Source: Petasospora fabianii (lineage: Eukaryota; Ascomycota; Saccharomycetes; Phaffomycetales; Wickerhamomycetaceae). From it: a stretch of DNA of 64,000 bases. The DNA is taken from assembly GCA_022641835.1 (NCBI GenBank), contig CP048715.1, positions 2,356,001-2,420,000 of the forward strand, given 5' to 3'. A program made the position numbers and the translations under genes. Under the pieces are notes generated by a model. It worked only from the letters and a program-made list of their open reading frames with translations, had not been told where the DNA came from and searched no databases. This document shows positions 1 to 9,602 of the stretch, one piece after another; the first letter of the stretch is position 1, and the number at the start of each line of letters is the position of its first letter.

Positions 1-3000
1 TCATGTAGCTCAAGTTGTCAACTTCCGGTACTATTGGGGTAGACAGCTCTTCCTTATCCAAGATATCATTGGATGATGAGGACCCAATACGCATCTTGAA
101 AGCCTTCTCAAAATCACTGCTTAAATCAAGACCACGACCAGAGATACCTGATGCCAATCTTGCATTAACCATATCTGGTGAAGAAGTCGAGGCAATAGAT
201 CTGATCGTCGAAGAATATGGATGTTGTCTGTTCTCAGAAGGTTTCGTCAGCATAGAGTAAGGAGTTGTCTGAGAATCTAGAGACTTGAAGGAGATGTTCT
301 GGTGGGACTCGTACTCAACATCAACACCGTGATCCTCCTGGTTGGAAACAATTACCTGACCAACTGCCGATGAAGACTTGACATGGGCTTCCTCACCGGT
401 GACATTCTTGGCTATCATATTCTCAATCTTTCCGGCATCAACTGGTGGCGTGCGACCATCCGTAGAGCCTGAACCGGTGGCAGGCTCGTTAGATCCCCAA
501 ATTGCCTTGACAAGCTCATCTTGGCCGCTGTTGTCTGACTTCTGAAATGTTGGTTCAGACTGTGAGACATCCCATTCCTTGAACGCGAGGGCGAAATCAG
601 AGGAACTGCTGAGGTCTGGAAGGCCGATCCCTGAAGAGTTGGCAAGAACATTAGATGTGTCTGCAGGGAAGAGAGAGCTATCCGTATTCATCGAGGTGTT
701 TCTGGACTCGAGCTTGACGACAGATGACTGACTCACAGAGGTCGCAATGAAGGAATCCTCATTCAGGAGACTCAATCTCTTTCTTTCAGATGACGCCTCA
801 TCCTTCAGCTGAGAAGCGTCCAGCGTAATCTTGTCAGCTCTATCACTTTTTGATCTTCTGGTACTGAGTCTTCTAAGGATATTCTCTGGTGGAGTTGCTG
901 TTCTCATAGAGCCAAAGGCTCCGGATCCGTACTGTGGCTGTGGAGATTGCGGCTTTGGTTGACTGTGCCAGATGTCAATGTAGCTTGTGGGTGGGCTCAC
1001 GATAGCAGGCATATCGTCCTCTGGAACTTTATCATGGAAGAGTGTGCTGTTGAATGATGGCAGCGTGCCCCGTGGCCCTTCCCTTGTATCATCTTCTGTT
1101 GAATCCAGTGACTCTTTGAGAGTACCAAAGTCCTCACCAAAGTCCAAATCTTCTGTTTGAACAGCAACCTCCACATCAACATGATCAGTAGGCGTGTATA
1201 TCTGTCTTGGCTCTTGTGTGAGCTTCTCAATGGTACCAGTATCAAGGGAGCTATGCAAGAGTGGAGATTTAGATACTTCTTCTGAAGACTTTGGGGCTGG
1301 CGTGTCCTCCTCAATGGCGGCAGCACTAGCAACATCTGGTTCCGCCTCGCCAGATAGGACATATACATCTTCATCTTCATCATTAATTTGCTCGAAAATG
1401 TTCCCAGAAGTATCACCAGGAACACTTCTGTAACTCTCGTTCATACGATCTGAGCTGTTGTACAGCATGGTCTCCTTAAACTCATCGGCGAATGATGAGT
1501 CAGCATCGTCCTCACCATCAGCAAGAATAGGAGGACGAGACAAATGCAGGTCATCGATTCCAGTACCCACAGGTTGTTCAGCAAGGTGTGGTGAAGAGTT
1601 ATTGAGAAGGCTTACATGCTCAAGGGGTGAGACAGCTCTCTGCTGTGAGAGATCGCCATGGATAGATGACTGGATGGAAAGAGCGTCATCGCTGTCATGA
1701 GCCTCGCTCGATGGTTCTTCTGAGGCGATTGTCTCAGATGGCTCGGTTATTGGCGTGACATTCTCGATTGCTGGTGGCGATGGCGACGATGGCGAAGCAC
1801 TCAAGGCACGTTCAATGTGTGGAGATGGAAGAAGACCTGGCTCTTCTTTAACGATAGGGTCTGGGGTATTCTCGGTGAGCTCAGGAGCTGGTGTTTCTCC
1901 CTCAATAACAAAAGATCCTGGAATGGCTTCTGGTTCAAGCTTCTCGAGTTTAACTTGAACATCATCGCCCTTCTTACTCTTGCCGAAGGAAGACATGAAA
2001 GAACTGATGGATTCAGACAACGAAAGTTTCTTCTTGTGTCCTTTCTTTGGAGTCTCGGTGTTGGTATTAGTTGAGGTCTTGTCTTCCTGTTCATCTTCTT
2101 GCAATGTAGAGATAGAGTTGGATGAATTTGGCTCTTTCTTGATTTGAGTTCCGGCTGGTTCACTTTCAATGATGTCAGTGGCGGATGCGAAGGAGTCAGC
2201 TGTAGACTCGGCTATACTGGTCAAGTCATCGACTGGAGCTGGTGCAGGAAGATTGTTAGGGTCAGCATTCTTCATACCGTCAACAAGAGTGATCGGGTTT
2301 TGCGTCTGAGAAACAACAGTCGTGCTGAGTTCTCTCTCTTCGTCTCTCAAAGAGTTGTTGGAGTTTTTCCTTTTCAAGACAGGGTCCAAGCGAATGACGG
2401 ACGCAGACTTATCACTGTTACGAAGATCCTGTTCAAAGAGCTCAGATGCATCCCTCAGCATATCCTCTTCGGCAATTCTCTCTTTGTTCTTGATGCTCAG
2501 GAGAAGTTCTTCCTCTTTTTGGCTGACAGATCTCAGTGGGCTCCCAGAACCTCTGTTGATCTCATCTTGTTGTACTCTCTTCGAAACCTCATCAGATCCA
2601 AGGACGAGATCAAGCCTTTGCTCAAGTGTGATGGAGCTGTTCTGGAGGTCCTCCTTAGTCAAGTTGAAGTCCTGGGTGTCCTCGTCGCTAGATCCAAGCG
2701 TCGTGTCCTTCTGAGGAGACGGTGTCAAGATCTGGTGCTTTGGTGGTGGGGGTGGGAGTGGGTGATGCATTGGCTTGAGTTTACCATCCCAATTAGACTC
2801 AAAGGTAGCATCTGGGTGATCTTCAGTAGAGTTGTCGGAGTTGTCTGGTGTCAATTCATCGTACTCGACAATTTTTGGTGGGGAATCCTCGAAACAGACA
2901 GACTTCTTGGATGGAGAATTATCTCTGGTTGTTGGAGCAGATGATTTGAAGCTGGATGAGCGGCCCATCTTGTTGGAAAATGTACGTGAGAGAGATGAAT

Positions 3001-3394
3001 TGGCGAGCTGTCTTGGTCCAGAGAGTCTGGAGAGGGATGGCTCTCTATTTAGTCTCGTGTTGAACTCGAGCTCATCAAATGATGGTGCTCGTGGAATATT
3101 CTCCATCACTGTGTTCGAGTCATTGGTGTGCAGAATGTCGTCCATCGAGTAATTAGTATTTTTGAGCTTCAGCGGCTTAATCTCATCTGATATGTTGATG
3201 GAGCCTGACATGTTGTTGGTAGAATCCTCATCCAAGACGTCCAAAGAGGCTGACGAGATGTTCTTGTCAATTGCCTGTAGTAATTCCGTCACGGAGCCAT
3301 TTTCTGTGGACATCATTGTAGACTTCGTGGCAGACACACCTTGGAGCTCCTTAATTGGTGTGGAGGACATCAGTCCTGAGTCGTCAAGAGACAT
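1..3394 (-). CDS. BUD4: BUD4/Int1-like bud-site selection protein, partial (C-terminus beyond left edge)
   Basis: An open frame reads from ATG at 3394 to the left edge, giving 1131 codons without a stop. The missing C-terminus should carry the anillin-like and PH domains. Bud4 is a septin- and bud-neck-associated landmark protein for axial budding. The visible part is long, low in complexity and rich in Ser, Glu and Asp, as in Bud4 and Candida Int1. Supporting motifs are an N-terminal ELLQAIDKN segment like the LLKEID of yeast Bud4, an SPSKKSVCF segment near a basic-aromatic Int1 counterpart, and YIDIWHSQPK near residue 809, which matches the conserved FISIWH motif of Int1. The start was chosen because it is the only ATG after the upstream in-frame stop. 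BUD4, JSN1 and GRR1 occur in this same order and orientation in S. cerevisiae. The 5' end and promoter are duplicated immediately upstream. Confidence 0.85.
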   Translation of the reverse strand, partial: MSLDDSGLMSSTPIKELQGVSATKSTMMSTENGSVTELLQAIDKNISSASLDVLDEDSTNNMSGSINISDEIKPLKLKNTNYSMDDILHTNDSNTVMENIPRAPSFDELEFNTRLNREPSLSRLSGPRQLANSSLSRTFSNKMGRSSSFKSSAPTTRDNSPSKKSVCFEDSPPKIVEYDELTPDNSDNSTEDHPDATFESNWDGKLKPMHHPLPPPPPKHQILTPSPQKDTTLGSSDEDTQDFNLTKEDLQNSSITLEQRLDLVLGSDEVSKRVQQDEINRGSGSPLRSVSQKEEELLLSIKNKERIAEEDMLRDASELFEQDLRNSDKSASVIRLDPVLKRKNSNNSLRDEERELSTTVVSQTQNPITLVDGMKNADPNNLPAPAPVDDLTSIAESTADSFASATDIIESEPAGTQIKKEPNSSNSISTLQEDEQEDKTSTNTNTETPKKGHKKKLSLSESISSFMSSFGKSKKGDDVQVKLEKLEPEAIPGSFVIEGETPAPELTENTPDPIVKEEPGLLPSPHIERALSASPSSPSPPAIENVTPITEPSETIASEEPSSEAHDSDDALSIQSSIHGDLSQQRAVSPLEHVSLLNNSSPHLAEQPVGTGIDDLHLSRPPILADGEDDADSSFADEFKETMLYNSSDRMNESYRSVPGDTSGNIFEQINDEDEDVYVLSGEAEPDVASAAAIEEDTPAPKSSEEVSKSPLLHSSLDTGTIEKLTQEPRQIYTPTDHVDVEVAVQTEDLDFGEDFGTLKESLDSTEDDTREGPRGTLPSFNSTLFHDKVPEDDMPAIVSPPTSYIDIWHSQPKPQSPQPQYGSGAFGSMRTATPPENILRRLSTRRSKSDRADKITLDASQLKDEASSERKRLSLLNEDSFIATSVSQSSVVKLESRNTSMNTDSSLFPADTSNVLANSSGIGLPDLSSSSDFALAFKEWDVSQSEPTFQKSDNSGQDELVKAIWGSNEPATGSGSTDGRTPPVDAGKIENMIAKNVTGEEAHVKSSSAVGQVIVSNQEDHGVDVEYESHQNISFKSLDSQTTPYSMLTKPSENRQHPYSSTIRSIASTSSPDMVNARLASGISGRGLDLSSDFEKAFKMRIGSSSSNDILDKEELSTPIVPEVDNLSYM

Positions 3395-4177
3395 GTCGTG
3401 TGTGTGGTAGAGAGACACGGCTGGTGGGCAACAAAAGGGGTGCAGGAGTTGGAACTGGTGTGTATCCGTGATGTGGCTCTTATGAAGAGCAATATAGTCG
3501 AGTATTTGGTTAGCGGGTGTTGTTGCTGGTGAGTAAGCTGTCAAAGATGTGCCATCGTGTATCGTGTTTCTTGTTCGGCTTTTTCCTCACCTTGTTTATT
3601 TGTTTACGTTTCACCCAATTCGGAAAATCTTGACGTTGCCCGGGAAACTGCCTTAAGCATCGCGAATTCTGCCAATGTGAGACGTGTCAACGGATTCGCG
3701 GGGTGGTCGCGATGCTAATTATCGCAGCTTCTCCAACAACGTGTACCATACTTCGTGGCAGACACACCTTGGAGCTCCTTAATTGGTGTGGAGGACATCA
3801 GTCCTGAGTCGTCAAGAGACATGTCGTGTGTGTGGTAGAGAGACACGGCTGGTGGGCAACAAAAGGGGTGCAGGAGTTGGAACTGGTGTGTATCCGTGAT
3901 GTGGCTCTTATGAAGAGCAATATAGTCGAGTATTTGGTTAGCGGGTGTTGTTGCTGGTGAGTAAGCTGTCAAAGATGTGCCATCGTGTATCGTGTTTCTT
4001 GTTCGGCTTTTTCCTCACCTTGTTTATTTGTTTACGTTTCACCCAATTCGGAAAATCTTGACGTTGCCCGGGAAACTGCCTTAAGCATCGCGAATTCTGC
4101 CAATGTGAGACGTGTCAACGGATTCGCGGGGTGGTCGCGATGCTAATTATCGCAGCTTCTCCAACAACGTGTACCAT
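3322..4177. repeat. Perfect 428-bp tandem duplication over the BUD4 5' end and promoter
   Basis: Positions 3322-3749 and 3750-4177 are two head-to-tail copies of 428 bp. I read them base by base and found no difference. Each copy holds the first 24 codons of BUD4 plus about 355 bp of upstream sequence. The left copy belongs to the intact gene and the right copy is an orphan 5' end lying upstream of it. Perfect identity that includes non-coding sequence means either a very recent duplication or an assembly error. Confidence 0.97.
3715..3822 (-). pseudogene. Orphan duplicated 5' end of BUD4 (35-codon ORF)
   Basis: This is the second copy of the BUD4 start. Beginning at ATG 3822 it repeats the first 24 residues of BUD4, then runs across the duplication junction into the BUD4 upstream sequence and stops after 35 residues. 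It is a by-product of the 428-bp duplication rather than a gene. If transcription starts upstream of this copy, it would act as an upstream ORF about 320 bp before the true BUD4 start. Confidence 0.8.
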
Positions 4178-5547
4178 TGTTTTCGGTGCAAATTTGATGA
4201 GATCGAGGTATTATGGATCATTAAGGTCAGCAGTTTCTACTAGGAAATGTTGTCGTGTACGAAATTGAGGTGTCGGGTGTGACATTATGACTTTTGTGAT
4301 CTCTCTGATGCTGACAATATTAGATTAGGTGGGTACTGCCCTGACATACAGGGCTACAAGGGAAAACCTCCAGGCTCAACTAGCGCATGTGTGTCCTATA
4401 GTGCTATATAGTCTTGGTTATTGTACTTTTATTGCTCAATGGACTGAAAATTGATTCCAATAGTCTCATCTGTTGGCCGCTCCCAGGCGCTATTTTGCTG
4501 CCGATCAACCTATCCCAGGGCCTTGCTGGGGGGGCATCGATGGGCTAAACGGAAGCTGCAACTCCTAAGACGCTATGACACGGAATGACGACGCTTGGCA
4601 ACATCTCCTGTACTGCTAGCACTGCTAAATACGGACTACGTGTTCTCGTTATGTACCTTTATTTCTCCCAGCTTCTGATGGGCGGTCGTGGGAGCGAGAA
4701 AGCATGGCCCCATTTCGGCGCTGGCGGGTGTTCGTTGTTCCCCTGTTTCCCCTGTTTTTCCCCCCTTGGGCTCGGGGAGTCGTTGGAGATTTCGTTGCTC
4801 ATCGCGACCGAGCCTAGAACAAGGCGGTGTTAGCGTGGCAATGGAGGTGCGCTCATTTCAGAGAACTTCTGTAGTCCAATCTACCTGAGTACTCCTCTAC
4901 AGAATCATCTCTCCCTGTTAAAGACTCTGATGCAATTCAGCTCGCCTCATTGGCCCGCTGAAGGGAGTGGCTGTGCTCGAAACAAGGCGCAAACCTCCTT
5001 TAAAAGCGTTACGCGGCCCTGCCCCAGATATTTTTGCCCGTGCCGGCGGCGCTCCCGACAGACCGGACGACCCGACGCGACCTCCTATTTTGCTCCGTAG
5101 ACTTTGAATAGACTTGCCACTTGTCATTCCCCATCTACATCAGTAAGAGCGCCAGAGGCACTGCATTGCCTATCACCGCCCGCACACAATAATCAAACCC
5201 TTTCCCTAGCACTTTGCACTCCACTTAAACACTCCCTGCACCGCTCAGCCTCCCCGCAAGAAGACAGATCACCCCTCCGCCCTCACTTCTTCCGAGCTCA
5301 CCACAGCGGCTCTGAAATCCTTCTCACCAACGGTTCTCTCACTGCTTTCTAAGCGCCCAGTAAGATCCCCCATTGAGAGTAAATCTTCTCTGCTTTGTGC
5401 TCCGACCTTGGCTGATAATTTCACGCTTCACCTCCTCTCATTTGCCCCAAGACACACACGACATCAGCACTCAACATTCACCACCCCGTCCACTTCCCAT
5501 TGTTCACCATATCGGCCATCTCGCACATACATACAACTACCGAAGTC
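4178..5547. other. Intergenic region between BUD4 and JSN1
   Basis: This 1.37-kb stretch separates the divergent BUD4 and JSN1 genes and should hold the JSN1 promoter and leader. The last 400 bases before JSN1 are C- and A-rich on the plus strand, as is usual for a yeast 5' leader. Several short frames occur, but they lack homology I can recognise and most have no ATG. I see no RNA gene or repeat beyond the duplication described separately. Confidence 0.6.
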
Positions 5548-8500
5548 ATGAGTTTCAGCGGTCAGGACAATCAATCCTTTCTGCAAGTGCCGGGCTCTGA
5601 CTCCCAGGACCAGGCGAGCTTTCTGTCCATCTCACCGCAGAGATCAGGCTCCCCTCATTCTATTCTCAGTGAGCAGATTGCCAACCAGCAAATCTCCAAC
5701 TCCGCAACGAGCAATATAGGAAGCTTCAGAACTCGCTCCAGAGCTGGAACACTGCCCTCTCGTCTATATCCAAATAATGTCGCACCTGCAATCCCAGGAA
5801 ACACACAGGCTTATTCTCCATCATATAACGGCTCATCTCGAAACAGCTTTGATCCTAATCTTTTGAACTTTGAAGCTCTCTCAATTGCCACTACAGCAAC
5901 ATCCGTTATGGACCAGCCAACAGTATCACCAGCTCCAAAGACTAGACTTCGCTCAGGCTCATTGTTTGGCATCTCTGATCCAAACTCCATTTGGAGTTCT
6001 GACGGCTCATCATCTACCCTCCCCATTAGTCAATCACAACAGCCACAGCATCAACAACAGTCGGTTCAACCACCGCAGCCATTGCAGCAGATGAGTATAA
6101 ACTCTAGTGGTACAGATGTCTTCCACCAGGGAAGAATATCACCACCAAAACAAACTGGTTTCCTTGACGAAAATCAGTCCCGTGCAAGATCATACACAAC
6201 GAACCATGCTCCACTCAATGAGCAATATTACCTCCAAAAGTTCCCGCAAGATGACACATCAAGCTACAACCAAGCTGCTGAGCAGCTGAACTCCTTGGGT
6301 GCCATCCCGGAGATGGTCAATGTCAGACCAAGAGCTCAGACTTTTGAAGGCGGTTCATCCAATGGTACACATCCAATTTCAATCTTCCAGTCACAAAATC
6401 AAATCAATAAGCTGCCAGAACATCAAATGGCCTTGAAACCATCTCTCAATGAACCTCTGTTGATAGACAACATTGATCCAAGACTACTCAACTGGACTTC
6501 TACATATCAAGACTCTTCCCTTGGACCAACAAATACGTTGATCCTCTCCAACCTTCCACCGCATGTATCCTCTCTGTACTCTCTGACCAATCTGCTCATG
6601 AACTTTGGCGCAGTGCTGAGTGTTCGTGTCTTCACTGGTAATGAGAGTGCACTTGTCGAGTTTGACAGCATTGACTCTTCCATGCGTGCCAAGGCCCAAC
6701 TTCACCACCAGGAGCTGGCTCCAAATTACTCTTGTCTCGTTGCTTTTGCTAAGATTCTTCCATTACAGCAGTCCCAACGTCAGCTTACTCAACAGCAGGT
6801 TGTTCAGCAGTCCCATAACCACTCACAGCAGCAGCCAAACCATCAGCTTTTATCTCCAAACATCTTACCACAACAGCGTGATCAACCCCCAAGCGTGATG
6901 TCACAGATTGTGGAGCCTCAGCCACGTCTTCATACGCAGCAGCAACAGGCTCAACAACAACAGAAGCACTTATCCGCCCCTCAACAAGTGACGACCCCTC
7001 CAGATATTCAGGTCCATGAGGCTCCATCCCAAGACAGTGTCGACATCCCTGCTACCATCTCCGATACACCACCTCTACTCCGGGACGTCCATCCCGAGAT
7101 CCGTCGCTATGTTGAGCAAATGGGTATTCATGAAAGCTCTGGTGCCATTGACACCATCTTGAACGAGGCGCTCAAATATGATGGGCACGATACCGAGCTT
7201 GGTCCATTGCCGGCACCACTTGTGATGAGGCAGTTTGATGCCCCAAAATTGAGAGAAACGAGAAAGATGATTGATGCGAACTTGATGTCCGCGTTGGAGA
7301 TCGAAGAGCTGTCCGTTGCCATGCTTGATGAATTGCCTGAGTTGTCAAGTGATTACTTGGGTAACACTGTTGTTCAAAAGTTGTTTGAGTACTCTTGTAC
7401 TGGAATAAAACACATCATGCTGAAGGAGGTGTCTCCATATTTGGCTCAGATGGGTGTTCACAAGAATGGTACTTGGTCAGCACAAAAGATGATCTCCGTT
7501 GCTGATACCCCGTTGCAGAAGGATGCTGTTGCGAAGAGCTTGAAACCATACTGTGCTCCGTTGTTCAACGATCAGTTTGGTAATTATGTCATTCAGTGTT
7601 CCTTGAAGTTTGGTGCTCCTTGGAATGACTTCATCTTTGAGGCTATCTTGGCAAAATTCTGGTTGATTGCTCAAAACAGATATGGTGCCAGAGCTGTGAG
7701 AGCTTGTCTCGAGAGTCCAGATATCACTCCAGAGCAGACGGCGCTGATCTCTTCTGCAATTGTTCTTCATGCGGAGCATTTGGCCATCAACCAGAATGCT
7801 GCCTTGCTGATTACTTGGTTCTTGGACACATGTACCTTGCCAAACAGACACATTCTTCTTGCACCAAGACTTATTCCACACTTGGCTCAGCTCTGTACAC
7901 ACAAGCTGGCAAGTTTGACCATCTTGAAAATCTTGAACAACCGTAATGAGACTGAGGCAAAGACCATGATCTTAAATGCTCTGTTTGGTCCAGTGTCCAA
8001 TGAAGATTCTAAGGCACCAGATGTTCTATTCCAGATTCTTCAGGACAACACACATGGTGCTTCTCTTGTCTACAAAGTGTTGTCAAACCCGCAGCTTGAG
8101 CCAGAGGTGCGCAAGCACATCTCAAACCAAGTACGTGGAGTTCTTTTAGATATGAATGCATCTTCGTACCAAGGTTACAAGAGACTTATGGATGAAGTTG
8201 GATTGAGTAACAGAGGTGATTCCCACCGTCACACGAGAAACCACTCGAATGGTGGATCTTCCAGAGCTAAGAGAAACAACAAGTCTCCGCAGTCGTCATA
8301 CAATACAAATAATATGGGCAACAGCAGACGCTCGACTCCAAACGGTGGTAACAGGCAGAACAATCCACACATCCAGCAAAATCAACCACACATTACAATG
8401 ACTACGGCTGCTGTTGCTGCCGCTGCTGCTGCTGCTGCTTCAGCAGCTCCGCCTTCACAGTCTGCCGCTCAACCACATCTTAATGAGTTTTTAGATTATC

Positions 8501-8682
8501 ACCCTCAACAACAAATCATGTATCAATCAGGCCCACCTCAAGCTGCCCCAAATTATCTGGCACAGCACCAGCAAGAGATGTTCCCATTCGAACAGGGCCA
8601 TCCTCAGGCACAGATGGGTAATGCCGGCTATCCGATGCAGGGCGTGAACACTCAATATGGTTACGGTGCCGCCCAGTATTGA
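5548..8682 (+). CDS. JSN1: Pumilio-family RNA-binding protein with RRM (Jsn1/Puf2 type)
   Basis: This 1044-residue protein binds mRNA 3' UTRs. The Jsn1/Puf1 and Puf2 group targets messages for membrane and mitochondrial proteins. An RRM lies at about residues 327-402 (NTLILSNLPPHV start). A PUF-repeat array runs from about 590 to 880, with recognisable repeat cores such as YLGNTVVQKL, HKNGTWSAQKM, FGNYVIQCSL and RYGARAVRA. Gln-rich tracts flank the RRM and a poly-Ala run lies near residue 955. The combination of an RRM and PUF repeats is specific to the Jsn1/Puf2 group. The frame is open 16 codons further upstream, but only from TTG, so ATG 5548 is the start. Position between BUD4 and GRR1 matches S. 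cerevisiae and favours JSN1 over PUF2. Confidence 0.88.
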   Translation: MSFSGQDNQSFLQVPGSDSQDQASFLSISPQRSGSPHSILSEQIANQQISNSATSNIGSFRTRSRAGTLPSRLYPNNVAPAIPGNTQAYSPSYNGSSRNSFDPNLLNFEALSIATTATSVMDQPTVSPAPKTRLRSGSLFGISDPNSIWSSDGSSSTLPISQSQQPQHQQQSVQPPQPLQQMSINSSGTDVFHQGRISPPKQTGFLDENQSRARSYTTNHAPLNEQYYLQKFPQDDTSSYNQAAEQLNSLGAIPEMVNVRPRAQTFEGGSSNGTHPISIFQSQNQINKLPEHQMALKPSLNEPLLIDNIDPRLLNWTSTYQDSSLGPTNTLILSNLPPHVSSLYSLTNLLMNFGAVLSVRVFTGNESALVEFDSIDSSMRAKAQLHHQELAPNYSCLVAFAKILPLQQSQRQLTQQQVVQQSHNHSQQQPNHQLLSPNILPQQRDQPPSVMSQIVEPQPRLHTQQQQAQQQQKHLSAPQQVTTPPDIQVHEAPSQDSVDIPATISDTPPLLRDVHPEIRRYVEQMGIHESSGAIDTILNEALKYDGHDTELGPLPAPLVMRQFDAPKLRETRKMIDANLMSALEIEELSVAMLDELPELSSDYLGNTVVQKLFEYSCTGIKHIMLKEVSPYLAQMGVHKNGTWSAQKMISVADTPLQKDAVAKSLKPYCAPLFNDQFGNYVIQCSLKFGAPWNDFIFEAILAKFWLIAQNRYGARAVRACLESPDITPEQTALISSAIVLHAEHLAINQNAALLITWFLDTCTLPNRHILLAPRLIPHLAQLCTHKLASLTILKILNNRNETEAKTMILNALFGPVSNEDSKAPDVLFQILQDNTHGASLVYKVLSNPQLEPEVRKHISNQVRGVLLDMNASSYQGYKRLMDEVGLSNRGDSHRHTRNHSNGGSSRAKRNNKSPQSSYNTNNMGNSRRSTPNGGNRQNNPHIQQNQPHITMTTAAVAAAAAAAASAAPPSQSAAQPHLNEFLDYHPQQQIMYQSGPPQAAPNYLAQHQQEMFPFEQGHPQAQMGNAGYPMQGVNTQYGYGAAQY

Positions 8683-9602
8683 TATCTTTGTATATACCCC
8701 ACCGGCCCCATCTGGTTGTTCGATGACTTGCTGGCTTGAGATGTCTAACAGAACCAGAAAAGCAAAATTACCATTTAAATCGGATTAATATATTAATGAT
8801 TTATGTTTACAACCACTTTGTTTAAATCATGTAGTAGCCAAATATCGCCTCAATTAAGGCGTACCTGTCAAGCGAGTCGCATCTCGACAGACGACGACCC
8901 CGATTTCCCCGCGAGGTTCATGATTAGCCAAAAGTGGTAAGGTTGCAAGCGAGGTCCATATGCCTCGAATCTCCACCCTCACAGTCAGCACCTTAACGAC
9001 TTTTTCTTCGTCCTTCGTTAACCTAGTATGTGTGTCTAAACGTGGTGACGCTAGCAGTTGATTCGCTCCAACCTTCAATCATTCCAACTGGCAAGGGGCA
9101 CAAACCTCGGTGCAAAAGTGTTGATCCCCATAGCGAGCACTGATTGCGCGCTTGTTTTCGCCTGCGCACGACCGAGGGCCTGCAAAAATGAAAATGGCTT
9201 TGTTGTTGTAGGCTGGGGACTCTAATCAGACACTCTTCCTCCTGCATACACGAAGACCAGGCTCTCCACCTTCATAGGTCTTTTCTCTGCACAAATCTAG
9301 GTATACCGCCCGTTGTCTCCAGCCAAGGTCGCCTCACCTCTCAGCTACATTCGCCAATCCGAAGTACCATCAAAGGGGTTTCAGCAAGCCGCCACCAAAA
9401 GGTACCACCGCCAGGCGACAACAAACTGATTATATCATACACTCACTAGGTGGATCCTCACTGCATATACATAATTTATTTCCCTAAGCTGTCTCTGTCA
9501 CAACGTTATCTGAGTGTTGTCCCGTCACAGACTCACATAAAACTGAACTTACGCAACACGCACGCGCACACGCACACACAGATAAACACGGGCCACAAGA
9601 CA
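8683..9602. other. Intergenic region between JSN1 and GRR1
   Basis: This 920-bp stretch contains the JSN1 3' end and the GRR1 promoter and leader. Just before GRR1, at about 9555-9592, is a degenerate CA/CG dinucleotide-rich patch. Frames read on the minus strand (about 8854-9247) have no recognisable product. The frame of GRR1 extends upstream to 9450 only through a GTG codon. Confidence 0.5.

Noticed and set aside
3715-3972. An 85-codon minus-strand frame as a separate gene
   Set aside because: It begins at TTG and is the duplicated BUD4 5' end; only the 35 codons from ATG 3822 could be translated.
7477-7902. 141-codon minus-strand frame in JSN1
   Set aside because: It lies inside the PUF-repeat coding region and is a shadow.
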